A stretch of 64,000 nt of DNA from positions 108,380 through 172,379 of the forward strand of contig NZ_JAGDEL010000011.1 in the NCBI RefSeq assembly GCF_017497975.1. The letters are read 5' to 3'. The notes below the pieces were generated by a model, which did not search any database, was not told the origin of the DNA, and saw nothing but the letters and a program-made list of their open reading frames with translations. A program made the position numbers and the translations under genes. This DNA is from Metabacillus bambusae. Lineage in GTDB: Bacteria; Bacillota; Bacilli; Bacillales; Bacillaceae. Shown in pieces: positions 26,867 through 36,622 of this stretch (position 1 is its first letter; every line of letters begins with the position of its first letter).

Positions 26867-28387
26867 ATGTATATGTTTGCAGATATTTTACACACAGACA
26901 CATTTATTTTACTAACAGCCATTCTATTAATAGCAGGAGTGTTAACGACAAAATTTTCTGCAAGGTTAGGCGTACCTGCCCTTGTCCTATTTATGATGGT
27001 TGGTATGGTAATGGGTAGCGATGTATTAGGTATTATATATTTTGATAATGCAAGTACTGCCCAAATGATTGGTGTCTTTGCACTTGTTGTTATTTTGTTT
27101 GAAGGTGGACTTCAAACAAAATGGAAAACTCTTCGCCCTGTCATAATCCCCTCTCTCTCCCTTGCAACAATTGGTGTTCTTTTAACATCTGGTATTGTTG
27201 CCGTCGCAGCAAAGCTTATTCTTGAATTAGGCTGGCTAGAAGCAATTTTGTTTGGAGCCATTGTCGGTTCGACAGATGCTGCAGCGGTGTTTGCAGTGTT
27301 AAAGGGACAAAATATTAACGAACGAATTGGTACAACATTAGAGGCTGAATCGGGGTCAAACGATCCTATGGCCGTATTTTTAACAGTTGCTATGATTGAA
27401 TTGATTACCATTCCTGAAACTAAGATCATAACAATGATCGGTACGTTCTTTGTCCAAATGGGTCTTGGTGTATTACTTGGTTTTATTGCAGGTAAATTAG
27501 CTGTTAAAGCATTAAATAGGATAAACCTTGATTCTAGTGGTCTTTATCCCATTTTTGCCATTGCCTTTGCCTTACTCACCTACGGTATCACAGCCTTCAT
27601 GAACGGAAGCGGACTTCTTGCAGTGTATGTATTAGCAATCATTATCGGAAACGCAGAAATTGCTTATAGACATTCTATTTTCCGCTTTTCAGAGGGCTTT
27701 GCATGGATGATGCAAATCTCAATGTTTGTTATTTTAGGACTTCTCGTCTTCCCATCTGAGCTATTCACTTGGGATATTATCTTTAAAGGCATCTTAATTT
27801 CAGCGATTCTTATGCTTGTAGCTAGACCAATTGCCGTGTATGTATCAACGATAAAAATGAAGTTTACAAATAAAGAATTAGTCTTTCTTTCGTGGGCAGG
27901 TTTGAAAGGAGCAGTACCAATTGTCCTTGCTACTTTCCCATTATTAGCAAATATCGAAGGTAGTCAACTCATTTTCAATGTCGTATTTTTCGTTGTTCTT
28001 ACTAGCTGTTTAATTCAAGGAGCAACCGTTACGAACTTAGCTGACAAATTAGGATTAACTGGTCCTAAAAAGGCCACGCCCATGCATTCACTTGAACTTG
28101 TATCTCTTGGAAAAGTAAATACTGAAATGATTGAATATGAAATTGATACGGACTCAAGCTTAGTAGGTAAAACGCTACTTGATATTCCATTCCCAGAAGG
28201 TACATTAGTTAATGCAATCATCCGAAATGATCAACTCATTACCCCAACTGGAACCACGAGGATTAAATTAGGAGATTTTCTCTATATCCTTGCATCCAAG
28301 AGTAGTAAATCAAAGTTAAAACAAATTCTTCAAGAGAAACAAGATCATGTAGATGAGGAAGCTAGTGATTCATATCAATCTGTATGA
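26867..28387 (+). CDS. Potassium/proton antiporter (CPA family, NhaP2/CvrA type)
   Basis: A 506-residue cation/proton antiporter with about twelve or thirteen membrane segments (residues 5-390) and a cytosolic RCK_C (TrkA-C) domain at about 405-490 (MIEYEIDTDSSLVGKTLLDI...GDFLYILASK). The conserved proton-path motif GSTDAAAVF (about residues 139-147) and ESGSNDPMAVFL (about 163-174) fit the NhaP2/CvrA group, which exports K+ in exchange for protons. ATG at 26867 has AAAGTGAG before it; 26873 is an alternative. It starts 11 nt after the recombinase gene, an unusual neighbour. Confidence 0.88.
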   Translation: MYMFADILHTDTFILLTAILLIAGVLTTKFSARLGVPALVLFMMVGMVMGSDVLGIIYFDNASTAQMIGVFALVVILFEGGLQTKWKTLRPVIIPSLSLATIGVLLTSGIVAVAAKLILELGWLEAILFGAIVGSTDAAAVFAVLKGQNINERIGTTLEAESGSNDPMAVFLTVAMIELITIPETKIITMIGTFFVQMGLGVLLGFIAGKLAVKALNRINLDSSGLYPIFAIAFALLTYGITAFMNGSGLLAVYVLAIIIGNAEIAYRHSIFRFSEGFAWMMQISMFVILGLLVFPSELFTWDIIFKGILISAILMLVARPIAVYVSTIKMKFTNKELVFLSWAGLKGAVPIVLATFPLLANIEGSQLIFNVVFFVVLTSCLIQGATVTNLADKLGLTGPKKATPMHSLELVSLGKVNTEMIEYEIDTDSSLVGKTLLDIPFPEGTLVNAIIRNDQLITPTGTTRIKLGDFLYILASKSSKSKLKQILQEKQDHVDEEASDSYQSV

Positions 28388-28389
28388 TA

Positions 28390-28546
28390 TGAACAAAAGC
28401 GCAAGCGCCTTGATCAGCCTCGGGCAAATAAGATGATTTAAAATAGAAGGCGTTCTTTGCCTTCAATTCTAAATTATCTAGACCCTAGAGGGGCTAGGCG
28501 CTAGAGCTGGATGTGTGCGCTATCCACAGTACAAGAATTTTATAAT
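28390..28546 (+). repeat. Structured interspersed repeat, copy 4 (short subtype)
   Basis: AAAAGCGCAAGCGCC begins 7 nt after the antiporter stop codon. The inner part is nearly identical to copies 2 and 5, with the TTTAGAATAGAAGGC-type stem (here TTTAAAATAGAAGGC), and the end reads GGCGCTAGAGCTGGATG, then GCTATCCACAG. Confidence 0.85.
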
Positions 28547-28562
28547 TTCCTAAGCAACTAAG

Positions 28563-28592
28563 AAAAAAGACGTTCCATTAAAGGAACGTCTT
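28563..28592 (-). terminator. Rho-independent terminator of the CNNM-type transporter gene
   Basis: On the minus strand AGACGTTCC pairs with GGAACGTCT around TTTAAT and is followed by TTTTT. Confidence 0.9.
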
Positions 28593-28605
28593 GCTTCGGT
28601 AATCT

Positions 28606-29901
28606 TTACACTTTTTGAACTTCTAAATATTGAATATGGTGTCCATCAATTTCACTAACTTTGAATAAAAACCCTTCTCTTTCGACTTCCGTTCCAGCCT
28701 TAGCATCGATATTTTCAGTCAAGAACCAACCGCCAATTGTGTCAATTTCTTTATCCGATAAGTTTGTTCCGAGTAAATTGTTCACATCTCCGATTAAAAC
28801 TTTTCCGTCTAAAATATAATGATTATCCTTCAATTTACGAATCTCCGGTATTTCATCTTCATCGAATTCATCTCTAATTTCTCCAACAATTTCCTCTAAA
28901 ATATCTTCAACAGTAACTAATCCAGAAGTACCGCCATATTCATCAATTAGAATAGCAATGTGAGTACGTTCCTTTTGCATTTTAACTAATAAATCGTGAA
29001 TGGCTATCGTCTCAATAACACTAATAACTGGATTTATATAGGCTGATAGCTTTAACTCTTTCACACGATCTTTATTCATAACCTTGTCAGTTAACAATTC
29101 CTTCATATTCACAAAGCCAAGAATGTTGTCTTTATCTCCATCATCTACTGGGTATCTTGTATAGTTTTCTTCTCTTACAGTATTTAATATTTCATCAAGA
29201 GAATCATCAATCGAAATACTCACCATTTCAGTACGAGGAACCATTATTTCTTTCGCAATTCTTTCATCAAATTCAAAAATGTTGTTTACATACTTTAACT
29301 CCGCCTGATTAATTTCCCCACTCTTGTAGCTTTCTGATAATAAGATACGAAGCTCTTCCTCTGAATGAGCTAAATCATGCTCTGAAGCCGGCTTTAACCC
29401 GAAGATCCCAACAAGCAAACGAGCCGAACCATTAAGTAACCAAATAAAAGGATACATAATTCTGTAAAACCAAATAATTGGAACAGATAAATACAAGGCT
29501 ATAGCCTCAGCCTTTTGAATAGCAACCGTTTTAGGAGCAAGTTCACCAACTACTACATGCAAAAATGTTACGATCGCAAAGGCTATTCCAAATGATAAAA
29601 TACTAGTAATAGATTCATTCAAATGGAAGTATTCAAATATAGGATGTAACAGCTCTTCAAACGTAGGTTCTCCTAACCAACCAATCCCTAAAGCAGTTAC
29701 AGTGATCCCTAATTGGCAGGCTGATAAATACTCATCCAAATGAGATACTACCCTTTTAGCAGAAACTGCACCTTTTTTCCCTTCAGCAATGAGTTGATCA
29801 ATTCTAGACGTACGTACTTTCACAATAGCAAATTCTGTTGCTACGAAAAATGCAGTGAAAGCTATTAATAAAGCAAGCAAAAATAAGTTTATCGTGGCCA
29901 A
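28606..29901 (-). CDS. CNNM/CorC family transporter (hemolysin-like, MpfA/YhdP type)
   Basis: A 431-residue membrane protein: DUF21/CNNM membrane domain (about residues 1-190, four hydrophobic segments), tandem CBS domains (about 205-325; [13 protein letters not shown] and [16 protein letters not shown]) and a C-terminal CorC_HlyC domain (about 345-425). In Bacillus the close relative YhdP/MpfA exports Mg2+. The start is TTG at 29901, since an in-frame TAA lies only three codons upstream and the N-terminus [18 protein letters not shown] matches relatives. Its only good Shine-Dalgarno, AGGAGG, is 29 nt away, with a hairpin between. A MerR-type regulator lies just upstream, as with yhdQ-yhdP. 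Confidence 0.9.
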   Translation of the reverse strand: MATINLFLLALLIAFTAFFVATEFAIVKVRTSRIDQLIAEGKKGAVSAKRVVSHLDEYLSACQLGITVTALGIGWLGEPTFEELLHPIFEYFHLNESITSILSFGIAFAIVTFLHVVVGELAPKTVAIQKAEAIALYLSVPIIWFYRIMYPFIWLLNGSARLLVGIFGLKPASEHDLAHSEEELRILLSESYKSGEINQAELKYVNNIFEFDERIAKEIMVPRTEMVSISIDDSLDEILNTVREENYTRYPVDDGDKDNILGFVNMKELLTDKVMNKDRVKELKLSAYINPVISVIETIAIHDLLVKMQKERTHIAILIDEYGGTSGLVTVEDILEEIVGEIRDEFDEDEIPEIRKLKDNHYILDGKVLIGDVNNLLGTNLSDKEIDTIGGWFLTENIDAKAGTEVEREGFLFKVSEIDGHHIQYLEVQKV

Positions 29902-29936
29902 TGAGTAGTCTTACAAGAGTAAGACCTACACCTCCT
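29902..29936 (-). promoter_or_regulatory. Hairpin between Shine-Dalgarno and TTG start of the CNNM gene
   Basis: On the minus strand AGGAGG (29,936-29,931) is followed by TGTA, then GGTCTTAC-TCTT-GTAAGACT, an 8-bp stem with a 4-nt loop, then ACTCA and the TTG start. If the stem forms, the remaining spacing is TGTA plus ACTCA, 9 nt, which is near the optimum. Without it the spacing of 29 nt would be far too long. Confidence 0.65.
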
Positions 29937-29953
29937 ATTATTGTTAAATAATT

Positions 29954-30340
29954 TTAATTGATTAATAGTAACAATGTTTGTATTAACGAAAGACTTTCAT
30001 GAGATATTTGCTTTTTCATCTCTTCTTGACTTTTTGGATCATTCTTATCGAAATGGGCAAGTATTTCAGATACATCATTCTCTAGCCCTCTAATTTTCAG
30101 TCTTAATTCGTGAACATCTATTTCTTCTGCATCTTTTTCTAACATATCTTTTCTTATTTTATCTAAAGACATGCCCTCTGCTTTGCACTTTTCAATATAG
30201 TGTAGACGCTCTATAGCAGATTGATCATAGTACCGATAATTTGAAGCAGAACGTTCTGCCTTCAACAATCCTATCGTTGTATAATAGTCAATTGTTCTTT
30301 TCGTCACGTTAGTAATTTCAGCTAATTCGCCGATTCTCAG
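29954..30340 (-). CDS. MerR family transcriptional regulator
   Basis: About 128 residues: an N-terminal winged HTH (RIGELAEITNVTKRTIDYYTTIG, here about residues 2-24, then NYRYYDQSAIERLHYIEKC) and a helical coiled-coil dimerisation region without the metal-binding Cys of CueR types. Typical MerR proteins begin M(K/R)IGELA; here the codon at that place is CTG (30,340), and in frame upstream there is a stop after five further codons, none of them ATG, GTG or TTG. So the start is probably CTG, with GGGGCAGAG before it. It is followed 52 nt later by the CNNM transporter gene and probably controls it. Confidence 0.8.
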   Translation of the reverse strand: MRIGELAEITNVTKRTIDYYTTIGLLKAERSASNYRYYDQSAIERLHYIEKCKAEGMSLDKIRKDMLEKDAEEIDVHELRLKIRGLENDVSEILAHFDKNDPKSQEEMKKQISHESLSLIQTLLLLIN

Positions 30341-30443
30341 ATTCTCTGCCCCATGTTATCACCCCAAAACCAAAACGTTATAGTTTATATTAACAGTTTA
30401 ATAGAAACCAAACAAACTTTCAACTTATTAATACCTTTTAATA

Positions 30444-30580
30444 GGCTCTGTTAAACTTGGCTGTTGATTTCCGCTACTAGCGCTCGCTTTCCGCGGGCAG
30501 TCCGTGAGACTCCACAGGAGACTCACGTATCCGTTTCAATAAACAAAGTGCCAATATCAACAGTGAGCTTAAACAGAGCC
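30444..30580. mobile_element. 137-bp MITE-like element with 8-bp target-site duplication
   Basis: Terminal inverted repeats of about 25 bp, GGCTCTGTTAAACTTGGCTG at the left and GGCTCTGTTTAAGCTCACTG at the right end (read inward), are flanked by the direct repeat TTTTAATA (30,436-30,443 and 30,581-30,588). Inside, GTGAGACTCC and GGAGACTCAC form a further stem. There is no coding capacity, so it would need a transposase from elsewhere. Confidence 0.85.
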
Positions 30581-30595
30581 TTTTAATAAATAACC

Positions 30596-30632
30596 CAAAA
30601 TTAAAAGCAGTGGACTTAAGTTCCACTGCTTT
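30596..30632 (-). terminator. Rho-independent terminator of the gatCAB operon
   Basis: On the minus strand AAAGCAGTGGA pairs with TCCACTGCTTT around ACTTAAG and is followed by a T-rich stretch. Confidence 0.88.
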
Positions 30633-30659
30633 ATCAGACTGACAGGCTGCTTTATTCTA

Positions 30660-32090
30660 TTAACGTTTTTGAATTTCTTCCATCAACAACTTATTAACCA
30701 TTGGTGGATTGGCTTGTCCTTTTGTCGCTTTCATAATTTGACCGACTAAGAAACCAATTGCCTTTTGCTTCCCATTTTTAAAATCGTCAACAGATTGTGG
30801 ATTTGCATCTAAAGCGTCTGTTACAAATTTACGTAGTGTTTCATCATCTGAAATTTGAACGAGACCTTTCTCTTTTACGATTTTTTCAGCGTCTCCACCA
30901 TTTTCAATAAGTTCCTTGAAAACTTGCTTAGCAATTTTAGAAGAAATGGTTCCGTTTTCGATGAGTTTGATCATACCAGCTAATCCTTTAGCAGTTAGAG
31001 CCACATCTTTCAGCTCTTTCCCTTCAGCATTTAAGTATGCTGATACTTCACCCATGATCCAGTTAGAAGCCTGTTTCGCTTCCGCCCCAGCCTCTAGAGT
31101 TTGTTCGAAGAAGTCGGACATTTCCTTTGTCATCGTCAATACTTGTGCATCATATTCAGGTAAACCGAGCTCATCAATATAACGTTTACGACGATCGTCT
31201 GGAAGCTCGGGAATGGAAGCGCGAATTCGTTCCTTCCATTCTTCATCAATATAAAGCTCAACAAGATCTGGTTCTGGGAAATAACGATAATCGTCAGAAC
31301 CTTCTTTTACACGCATTAAGATCGTCTTTTTTGAGGCCTCATCATAACGACGTGTCTCTTGATCAATCACACCACCTGAGCGAAGAACCTTTTCTTGACG
31401 TTTTTCTTCATATTCTAAACCCTTTTGTACGAATGCAAATGAGTTTAAGTTTTTAAGCTCTGTTTTCGTACCAAATTCCTCTTGCCCTACTGGACGAAGT
31501 GAAATATTAGCATCACAGCGTAGTGAGCCTTCTTCCATTTTACAGTCAGAAACCTCTGTATATTGAATAATAGCTTTTAGTTTTTCTAAATAAGCGTATG
31601 CTTCTTCAGGTGTACGAATATCTGGTTCAGACACGATTTCAATAAGTGGTGTACCTTGACGGTTGAGGTCAACTAATGAGTAGCCGTCACCAGAGTGGAT
31701 TAGCTTTCCAGCATCCTCTTCCATATGAATACGCGTAATCCCGATTCTTTTCGTTTCACCGTTTACTTCAATATCAATCCATCCGTTCTCACCAATCGGT
31801 TTATCAAATTGAGAAATTTGGTATGCCTTTGGATTATCTGGATAAAAGTAATTTTTACGATCAAACTTTGTCTCAGTTGCAACTTCACAATTTAGTGCCA
31901 TACATGCTTTCATTGCGAAGTCAACAACCTTTTTATTCAAAACTGGTAAAACACCAGGATAACCTAGCTCGACAACAGTTGTATTTGTATTAGGTTCTGC
32001 TCCGAAATGGTTTGGTGCACTTGAAAAGATTTTAGATTCTGTTTTTAACTCAACATGGACTTCTAGTCCGATAACCGTTTCATAATTCAT
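30660..32090 (-). CDS. gatB: Aspartyl/glutamyl-tRNA amidotransferase subunit B
   Basis: The 476-residue GatB subunit, which phosphorylates the mischarged Glu-tRNA(Gln) (or Asp-tRNA(Asn)) and binds t[13 protein letters not shown] (residues 6-15) opens the GatB_N kinase domain, [17 protein letters not shown] (about 144-160) is its signature, and the C-terminal YqeY-like helical tail (about 330-476) binds tRNA. AGGGGTGAGAAACCA precedes the ATG. Last gene of the gatC-gatA-gatB operon, 14 nt after gatA. Confidence 0.97.
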   Translation of the reverse strand: MNYETVIGLEVHVELKTESKIFSSAPNHFGAEPNTNTTVVELGYPGVLPVLNKKVVDFAMKACMALNCEVATETKFDRKNYFYPDNPKAYQISQFDKPIGENGWIDIEVNGETKRIGITRIHMEEDAGKLIHSGDGYSLVDLNRQGTPLIEIVSEPDIRTPEEAYAYLEKLKAIIQYTEVSDCKMEEGSLRCDANISLRPVGQEEFGTKTELKNLNSFAFVQKGLEYEEKRQEKVLRSGGVIDQETRRYDEASKKTILMRVKEGSDDYRYFPEPDLVELYIDEEWKERIRASIPELPDDRRKRYIDELGLPEYDAQVLTMTKEMSDFFEQTLEAGAEAKQASNWIMGEVSAYLNAEGKELKDVALTAKGLAGMIKLIENGTISSKIAKQVFKELIENGGDAEKIVKEKGLVQISDDETLRKFVTDALDANPQSVDDFKNGKQKAIGFLVGQIMKATKGQANPPMVNKLLMEEIQKR

Positions 32091-32104
32091 TGGTTTCTCA
32101 CCCC

Positions 32105-33562
32105 TTACAGTTCAGGTTTTGCTTTATGATGATCTGTTGCTTGCTCAAATGCATGGGCAACTCGGTAAATTGTACTCTCGTCGAAATGCTTACCAATAAT
32201 TTGTAATCCAAGTGGTAAACCATTGGATAAACCACAAGGAACTGAAATACCAGGTACACCTGCTAGGTTAACTGGAATAGTTAAAATGTCATTCATATAC
32301 ATTGTTAACGGATCTTTTAAATTTTCACCAATTTTAAATGCTGGTGTAGGTGTTGTTGGTCCAATAATAACATCGTATTTTTCAAAAACATCTTCAAAAT
32401 CTTTTTTAATTAATGTTCGAACCTTTTGAGCCTTTTTGTAGTATGCGTCATAGTAACCAGAGCTTAACGCAAATGTGCCAAGCATAATCCGACGTTTAAC
32501 TTCATTACCAAAGCCTTCTGCACGGCTTTGCTTGTACAATTCAATTAAGCTTTCTGCATTATCAGAACGGTGACCGTAGCGAACACCATCAAAACGTGAA
32601 AGATTTGCAGATGCTTCTGATGAAGATAATAAATAGTATGTAGCAAGAGCATATTTAGAGTGCGGTAATGATACCTCTTCCCATGTTGCTCCTTGCCCTT
32701 CTAACACTTTAAGTGCATCTAGAACAGATTGCTTTACTTCTTCCTTAACACCTTCACCTAGATATTCTTTCGGCACGGCAATTTTCAATCCCTTTACATC
32801 ACCAGTTAATGACGAAAGAAAATCTGGCACTTCAACATTTGCAGAAGTAGAGTCCATTTCATCAACACCAGAAATTGCTTGTAAAAGGAATGCATTATCT
32901 TCAACATTTCGTGTAATTGGTCCGATTTGATCTAAAGACGATGCAAATGCTACCAATCCAAAGCGTGAAACACGACCATATGTAGGCTTTAACCCAACAA
33001 CCCCACAAAAAGCTGCTGGCTGACGAATCGATCCACCTGTATCAGAGCCGAGTGAAAACGGAACTTCTCCTGCTGCAACCGCTGCAGCTGATCCACCGCT
33101 TGAACCACCTGGTACTGTTTCAAGATTCCAAGGATTTCTCGTTGGTTTGTATCCTGAGTTTTCTGTAGAAGATCCCATTGCAAACTCATCCATATTTAAT
33201 TTACCGATTGTAACAGCTTCAGCATTTTGAAGATGTTTAACAACCGTCGCGTCATAAATAGGATCAAAGTTTTCTAGAATTTTACTCGCACATGTAGTCC
33301 GCAAACCCTTTGTAACAATATTATCTTTTATTCCAATTGGCATACCAACTAATAGGCCAAACTCGTCACGACTACCTAATGCTTCATCTAATTCCTTCGC
33401 ATATTTACGTGCGTTTTCTTCATTTAAAGTTAAAAACGCGCCAACTTTGTCGTCTACCTCTTGAATACGATTATAAGATTCATCAACTAGTTCAGAAACT
33501 TTGATTTCTTTTTTATGTAAAAGTTCTTTTAATTCTGATATTTTATGATCAAAAAGCGCCAT
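32105..33562 (-). CDS. gatA: Glutamyl-tRNA(Gln) amidotransferase subunit A
   Basis: The 485-residue amidase subunit, which frees ammonia from glutamine for GatB. The Ser-cisSer-Lys triad is visible: Lys79 in GIKDNI, the serine of [14 protein letters not shown] (about residues 151-164), and the nucleophile in [16 protein letters not shown] (about 173-188). Strong AAAGGAGGGACAAGC binding site. Thirteen nt separate it from gatC. Confidence 0.97.
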   Translation of the reverse strand: MALFDHKISELKELLHKKEIKVSELVDESYNRIQEVDDKVGAFLTLNEENARKYAKELDEALGSRDEFGLLVGMPIGIKDNIVTKGLRTTCASKILENFDPIYDATVVKHLQNAEAVTIGKLNMDEFAMGSSTENSGYKPTRNPWNLETVPGGSSGGSAAAVAAGEVPFSLGSDTGGSIRQPAAFCGVVGLKPTYGRVSRFGLVAFASSLDQIGPITRNVEDNAFLLQAISGVDEMDSTSANVEVPDFLSSLTGDVKGLKIAVPKEYLGEGVKEEVKQSVLDALKVLEGQGATWEEVSLPHSKYALATYYLLSSSEASANLSRFDGVRYGHRSDNAESLIELYKQSRAEGFGNEVKRRIMLGTFALSSGYYDAYYKKAQKVRTLIKKDFEDVFEKYDVIIGPTTPTPAFKIGENLKDPLTMYMNDILTIPVNLAGVPGISVPCGLSNGLPLGLQIIGKHFDESTIYRVAHAFEQATDHHKAKPEL

Positions 33563-33575
33563 GCTTGTCCCTCCT

Positions 33576-33866
33576 TTATTCTAGAATTGATGGTACACGA
33601 ATATACCCATCTGCATGATCTGGAGCATTTTTAACAACTTCTTCGTTGTCTAATCCTTTTTTCGGAATATCCTCGCGCATGATATTTTTCATATCTAATA
33701 CATGTGATGTTGGTTTAACATTTTCAGTATCTACTTCATTTAGTTGTTCAGCAAACGTGATGATTGCATCTAACTGACTAGCAAAAAGCTCCGCATCCTC
33801 TTCAGTAATTGATAAGCGTGCTAAATTAGCTACGTGTTTAACTTGATCAGTAGAAATTCTTGACAT
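33576..33866 (-). CDS. gatC: Glutamyl-tRNA(Gln) amidotransferase subunit C
   Basis: The 96-residue GatC subunit, which wraps around GatA and helps it fold. The family pattern [20 protein letters not shown] (residues 9-23) and the tail [13 protein letters not shown] are both present. GGAGGTGAAAGGAT precedes the ATG. First gene of the operon; the B. subtilis order is the same. Confidence 0.96.
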   Translation of the reverse strand: MSRISTDQVKHVANLARLSITEEDAELFASQLDAIITFAEQLNEVDTENVKPTSHVLDMKNIMREDIPKKGLDNEEVVKNAPDHADGYIRVPSILE

Positions 33867-34084
33867 ATCCTTTCACCTCCACAAAATCGTTCATTCACAA
33901 TACTCTGATGATACCAAACTAAGGACTATTTAATCAACATTTCCCTAAGAAAAGCATCGTGCGTCCTTAACTAAGAGAAAAGTATAATACATAGCCGACA
34001 TAAAGATATTGTCAGTTCGACAAATACCAATATAATCCCCAAGTATCACTTACTACCATTTTTTATGGAATAAAATTTAATACG

Positions 34085-34126
34085 AAAAAAACATCCACCT
34101 TCTAAATAAATAGAAGATGGATGTTT
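34085..34126 (-). terminator. Rho-independent terminator of putP
   Basis: On the minus strand AACATCCATCTTCT pairs with AGAAGGTGGATGTT (one G-U) around ATTTATTT and is followed by TTTTT. Confidence 0.92.
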
Positions 34127-34136
34127 CAATTCCATA

Positions 34137-35609
34137 TTAGGATTTTTTCAATTCTTCTTTAAAAGAATCAAACTCATTTTGGACTTCTTCTGAAGGCGCC
34201 TTTCCTATTAAACTTACAATCATAATTGCAATCCATGCAAATATGAATCCTGGTGCTAGCTCATACAGATCAAAAATTCCACCTGTAAGATTTGACCAAA
34301 TAATTACTGTTAGAGTACCAATAATCATTCCTGCCAATGCACCATTTCTCGTCATACGCTTCCAGAACAAGCTCAAGATTATTACCGGACCAAATGCAGC
34401 ACCAAAACCAGCCCAAGCATAACTTACTAACTCTAGTACTTTACTTTCTCGATCATAGCCTAGGAAAATCGCGATAAGAGCGATAGCAAGACATGCAATT
34501 CTACCAACCAACATTTCTTCCTTTTGACTAGCTTCTCTTCTAAAGAGTTGCTTATAAAAATCCTGTGCTAATGCACTTGAGGCAACGATTAATTGGGAAT
34601 CAACTGTACTCATAATCGCTGCAAGAATCGCTGCAAGTAAGAATCCTGAAACCCATGGATTAAATAAAACTTGTGAAATCATGATAAAAACTGTTTCGGA
34701 ATTTTCTAGAGGTGCATCAGCAAAGTATGCAATCCCTGTAAACCCAATAAAAATCGCTCCAAATAGTGAAATAATCATCCATGTCATCCCGATTAAGCGT
34801 GCTTTTGGGATTTCCTTTGTTGACCTAATTCCCATAAAGCGAACAATAATATGTGGCTGACCGAAATACCCAAGGCCCCAAGCAAGTAGTGAAGCGACAC
34901 CTATAAATGTTGCTCCATTATTGACATTTAGATAAGATGGATCAATATTTCCGATTTTCTGTAATGTTTCTCCCCAACCACCTAGTTCATATACTACAAC
35001 GATTGGTATAACAATTAGAGCTAAAAGCATTAAAATACCTTGAACAAAGTCGGTCCAACTTGCAGCTAAGAAACCTCCAAATAGTGTATACGAAAGAATA
35101 ACTGCGCATCCGACCCATAAAGCTAACCTATAATCCATTCCAAATGAACTTTCTAAAAGAATGGCACCACCTACAAGACTTGAAGAAGTATAGAATGTAA
35201 AGAATACAAGAATAACAACTGCCGATACTACCCTTAGTAGCTTTGATTTGTCATGAAAACGATTTTCAAAATAGTCTGGTACGGTAATTGAATCATTGGC
35301 CACTTCTGTATATACTCTGAACGGTTTAGCTACAAATTGCCAATTCAAGTAAGCACCAATTGATAACCCAATTGCAATCCACATACCTCCCATTCCACTA
35401 ACATACATAGCACCTGGTAACCCTAACATTAGCCACCCGCTCATATCAGATGCTCCTGCACTTAAAGCTGCAACTCCAGCACTTAGACGTCTTCCACCTA
35501 GTACATAATCATTTAAATTACTTGTCATTTTGGTGGCAACTATACCTATAGCTCCCATTCCTATTAGATAGATAATTATTGATGTTAACTGTGCTATATT
35601 AATATCCAT
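34137..35609 (-). CDS. putP: Sodium/proline symporter (PutP/OpuE type)
   Basis: A 490-residue sodium:solute symporter with about thirteen membrane segments. Marks of PutP are YVLGGRRLSAGVAALSAGASD (about residues 31-51) with the sodium-site serines and GFGAAFGPVIILSLFWKRMT (about 397-416). It imports proline, either for osmoprotection (opuE occupies this place in B. subtilis, between ligA-yerH and gatC) or as food, since P5C dehydrogenase lies nearby. A 33-codon ORF ends just before it, and the putP binding site GAGGAGTG lies inside that ORF, so translation is coupled. Confidence 0.94.
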   Translation of the reverse strand: MDINIAQLTSIIIYLIGMGAIGIVATKMTSNLNDYVLGGRRLSAGVAALSAGASDMSGWLMLGLPGAMYVSGMGGMWIAIGLSIGAYLNWQFVAKPFRVYTEVANDSITVPDYFENRFHDKSKLLRVVSAVVILVFFTFYTSSSLVGGAILLESSFGMDYRLALWVGCAVILSYTLFGGFLAASWTDFVQGILMLLALIVIPIVVVYELGGWGETLQKIGNIDPSYLNVNNGATFIGVASLLAWGLGYFGQPHIIVRFMGIRSTKEIPKARLIGMTWMIISLFGAIFIGFTGIAYFADAPLENSETVFIMISQVLFNPWVSGFLLAAILAAIMSTVDSQLIVASSALAQDFYKQLFRREASQKEEMLVGRIACLAIALIAIFLGYDRESKVLELVSYAWAGFGAAFGPVIILSLFWKRMTRNGALAGMIIGTLTVIIWSNLTGGIFDLYELAPGFIFAWIAIMIVSLIGKAPSEEVQNEFDSFKEELKKS

Positions 35610-35615
35610 TTTTCA

Positions 35616-35717
35616 TTACTCACTCCTCTTCTCTGTAAAATACGTAATAATTGATAGTAATATTAACAATGGCATAGGTATTAACAGCCAAAACCAAGTC
35701 GCTACAGTTAATTCCAC
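35616..35717 (-). CDS. 33-residue membrane protein coupled to putP (symporter small accessory type)
   Basis: A GTG-started ORF with a near-perfect GGAGGTGATAAC binding site. The product starts MELTVATWFWLLIPMPL, has one membrane segment (about residues 7-25) and ends in a short charged tail, TEKRSE. Its TAA is four nt from the putP ATG region (stop at 35,616, putP start at 35,609), and it carries the putP Shine-Dalgarno. Very small single-pass proteins directly before sodium:solute symporter genes are known and are thought to help the symporter; I infer the same role here. The strong binding site and position make it a real gene in my view. Confidence 0.75.
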   Translation of the reverse strand: MELTVATWFWLLIPMPLLILLSIITYFTEKRSE

Positions 35718-36178
35718 GTTATCACCTCCTAAAATTGCTTTCAACAAATCCTTATGCAGGCTTATGCAATTTCATGATGATTGATCATTACAGATTAATA
35801 GGTTACCAGTAAACACAAGACGTCTACAATCGTAACACAGTATGACAAACCTAACAAATTGAGTGGGTTTGGATTTTCTCCGAAATGTATATTTATTCAA
35901 AAAAAAGTATCGATTTTGCACTATACCCTATTATTCATTATATCTATTCATTAAAATTCATAAAATTAAGTTTGCATTTTTCTAAATAATCACCCTGTTT
36001 TTTTTCGCGAATTTTGTCTTTCATATGGAAAATGTAAAATAATTTCAGTATAAAACTTTTTTAAATTTCTTCATTTATTTATCTCGTAAACTTAATTGGA
36101 GATCATTTGTATTTCTAGAAGATTCTTCTGAAACATGATAAGATTGTACAAAATTAATCATTGTCAGGAGTGGACTTA
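35718..36178. other. Intergenic stretch upstream of the putP unit
   Basis: AT-rich divergent promoter region for the putP unit and the next plus-strand gene. A partial inverted repeat TTTCATGATGATTGATCATT is seen near 35,771, but I cannot assign a regulator. No gene seen. Confidence 0.45.
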
Positions 36179-36622
36179 GTGAAGAAATTTTTGTTCGGCT
36201 TTGGAGGCTTTTTAATCCTTCTAGGTGCAGCAGGAATTATTAATCATATTTCAATGGCCATAAAGGCGGTACAAGAGGAACAGGAAATGTATGGGGGATC
36301 CATTCACCTCATGATCCTTCAAATGACTGGTTCAACCATTGGACCTTACTTATCATGCATAATTGGCGGCGGAGTGATTATCGCCATCACACTCTTCCTT
36401 AACGAGTATCAAAAGCGCAGCGAGCTAACATCTCAATTAATTCAAGCACTCTCTGAACAACGGTCAATTCAAAATGAGAAAAAAACGGATAATCACAATT
36501 CAATTCGCGAGGAATACAAAGATACAGATGCGAAGATTATCAGTGCGACTAAAACTAAAGTTGAGCCACGCCTTGAAGCATCAGAAAATCAGGATAATGA
36601 ACGTTTTTTTTGGAAGGGTTAA
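36179..36622 (+). CDS. Hypothetical membrane protein with charged C-terminal tail
   Basis: A 147-residue protein with two membrane segments (about residues 3-24 and 51-73) and a long polar, probably disordered C-terminus from residue 80 on. The GTG at 36,179 has AGGAG eight nt before it; a TTG six codons upstream is in frame but lacks a binding site. I do not recognise a family. It is a single gene, and repeat copy 5 begins only four nt after its stop codon. Confidence 0.65.
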   Translation: MKKFLFGFGGFLILLGAAGIINHISMAIKAVQEEQEMYGGSIHLMILQMTGSTIGPYLSCIIGGGVIIAITLFLNEYQKRSELTSQLIQALSEQRSIQNEKKTDNHNSIREEYKDTDAKIISATKTKVEPRLEASENQDNERFFWKG

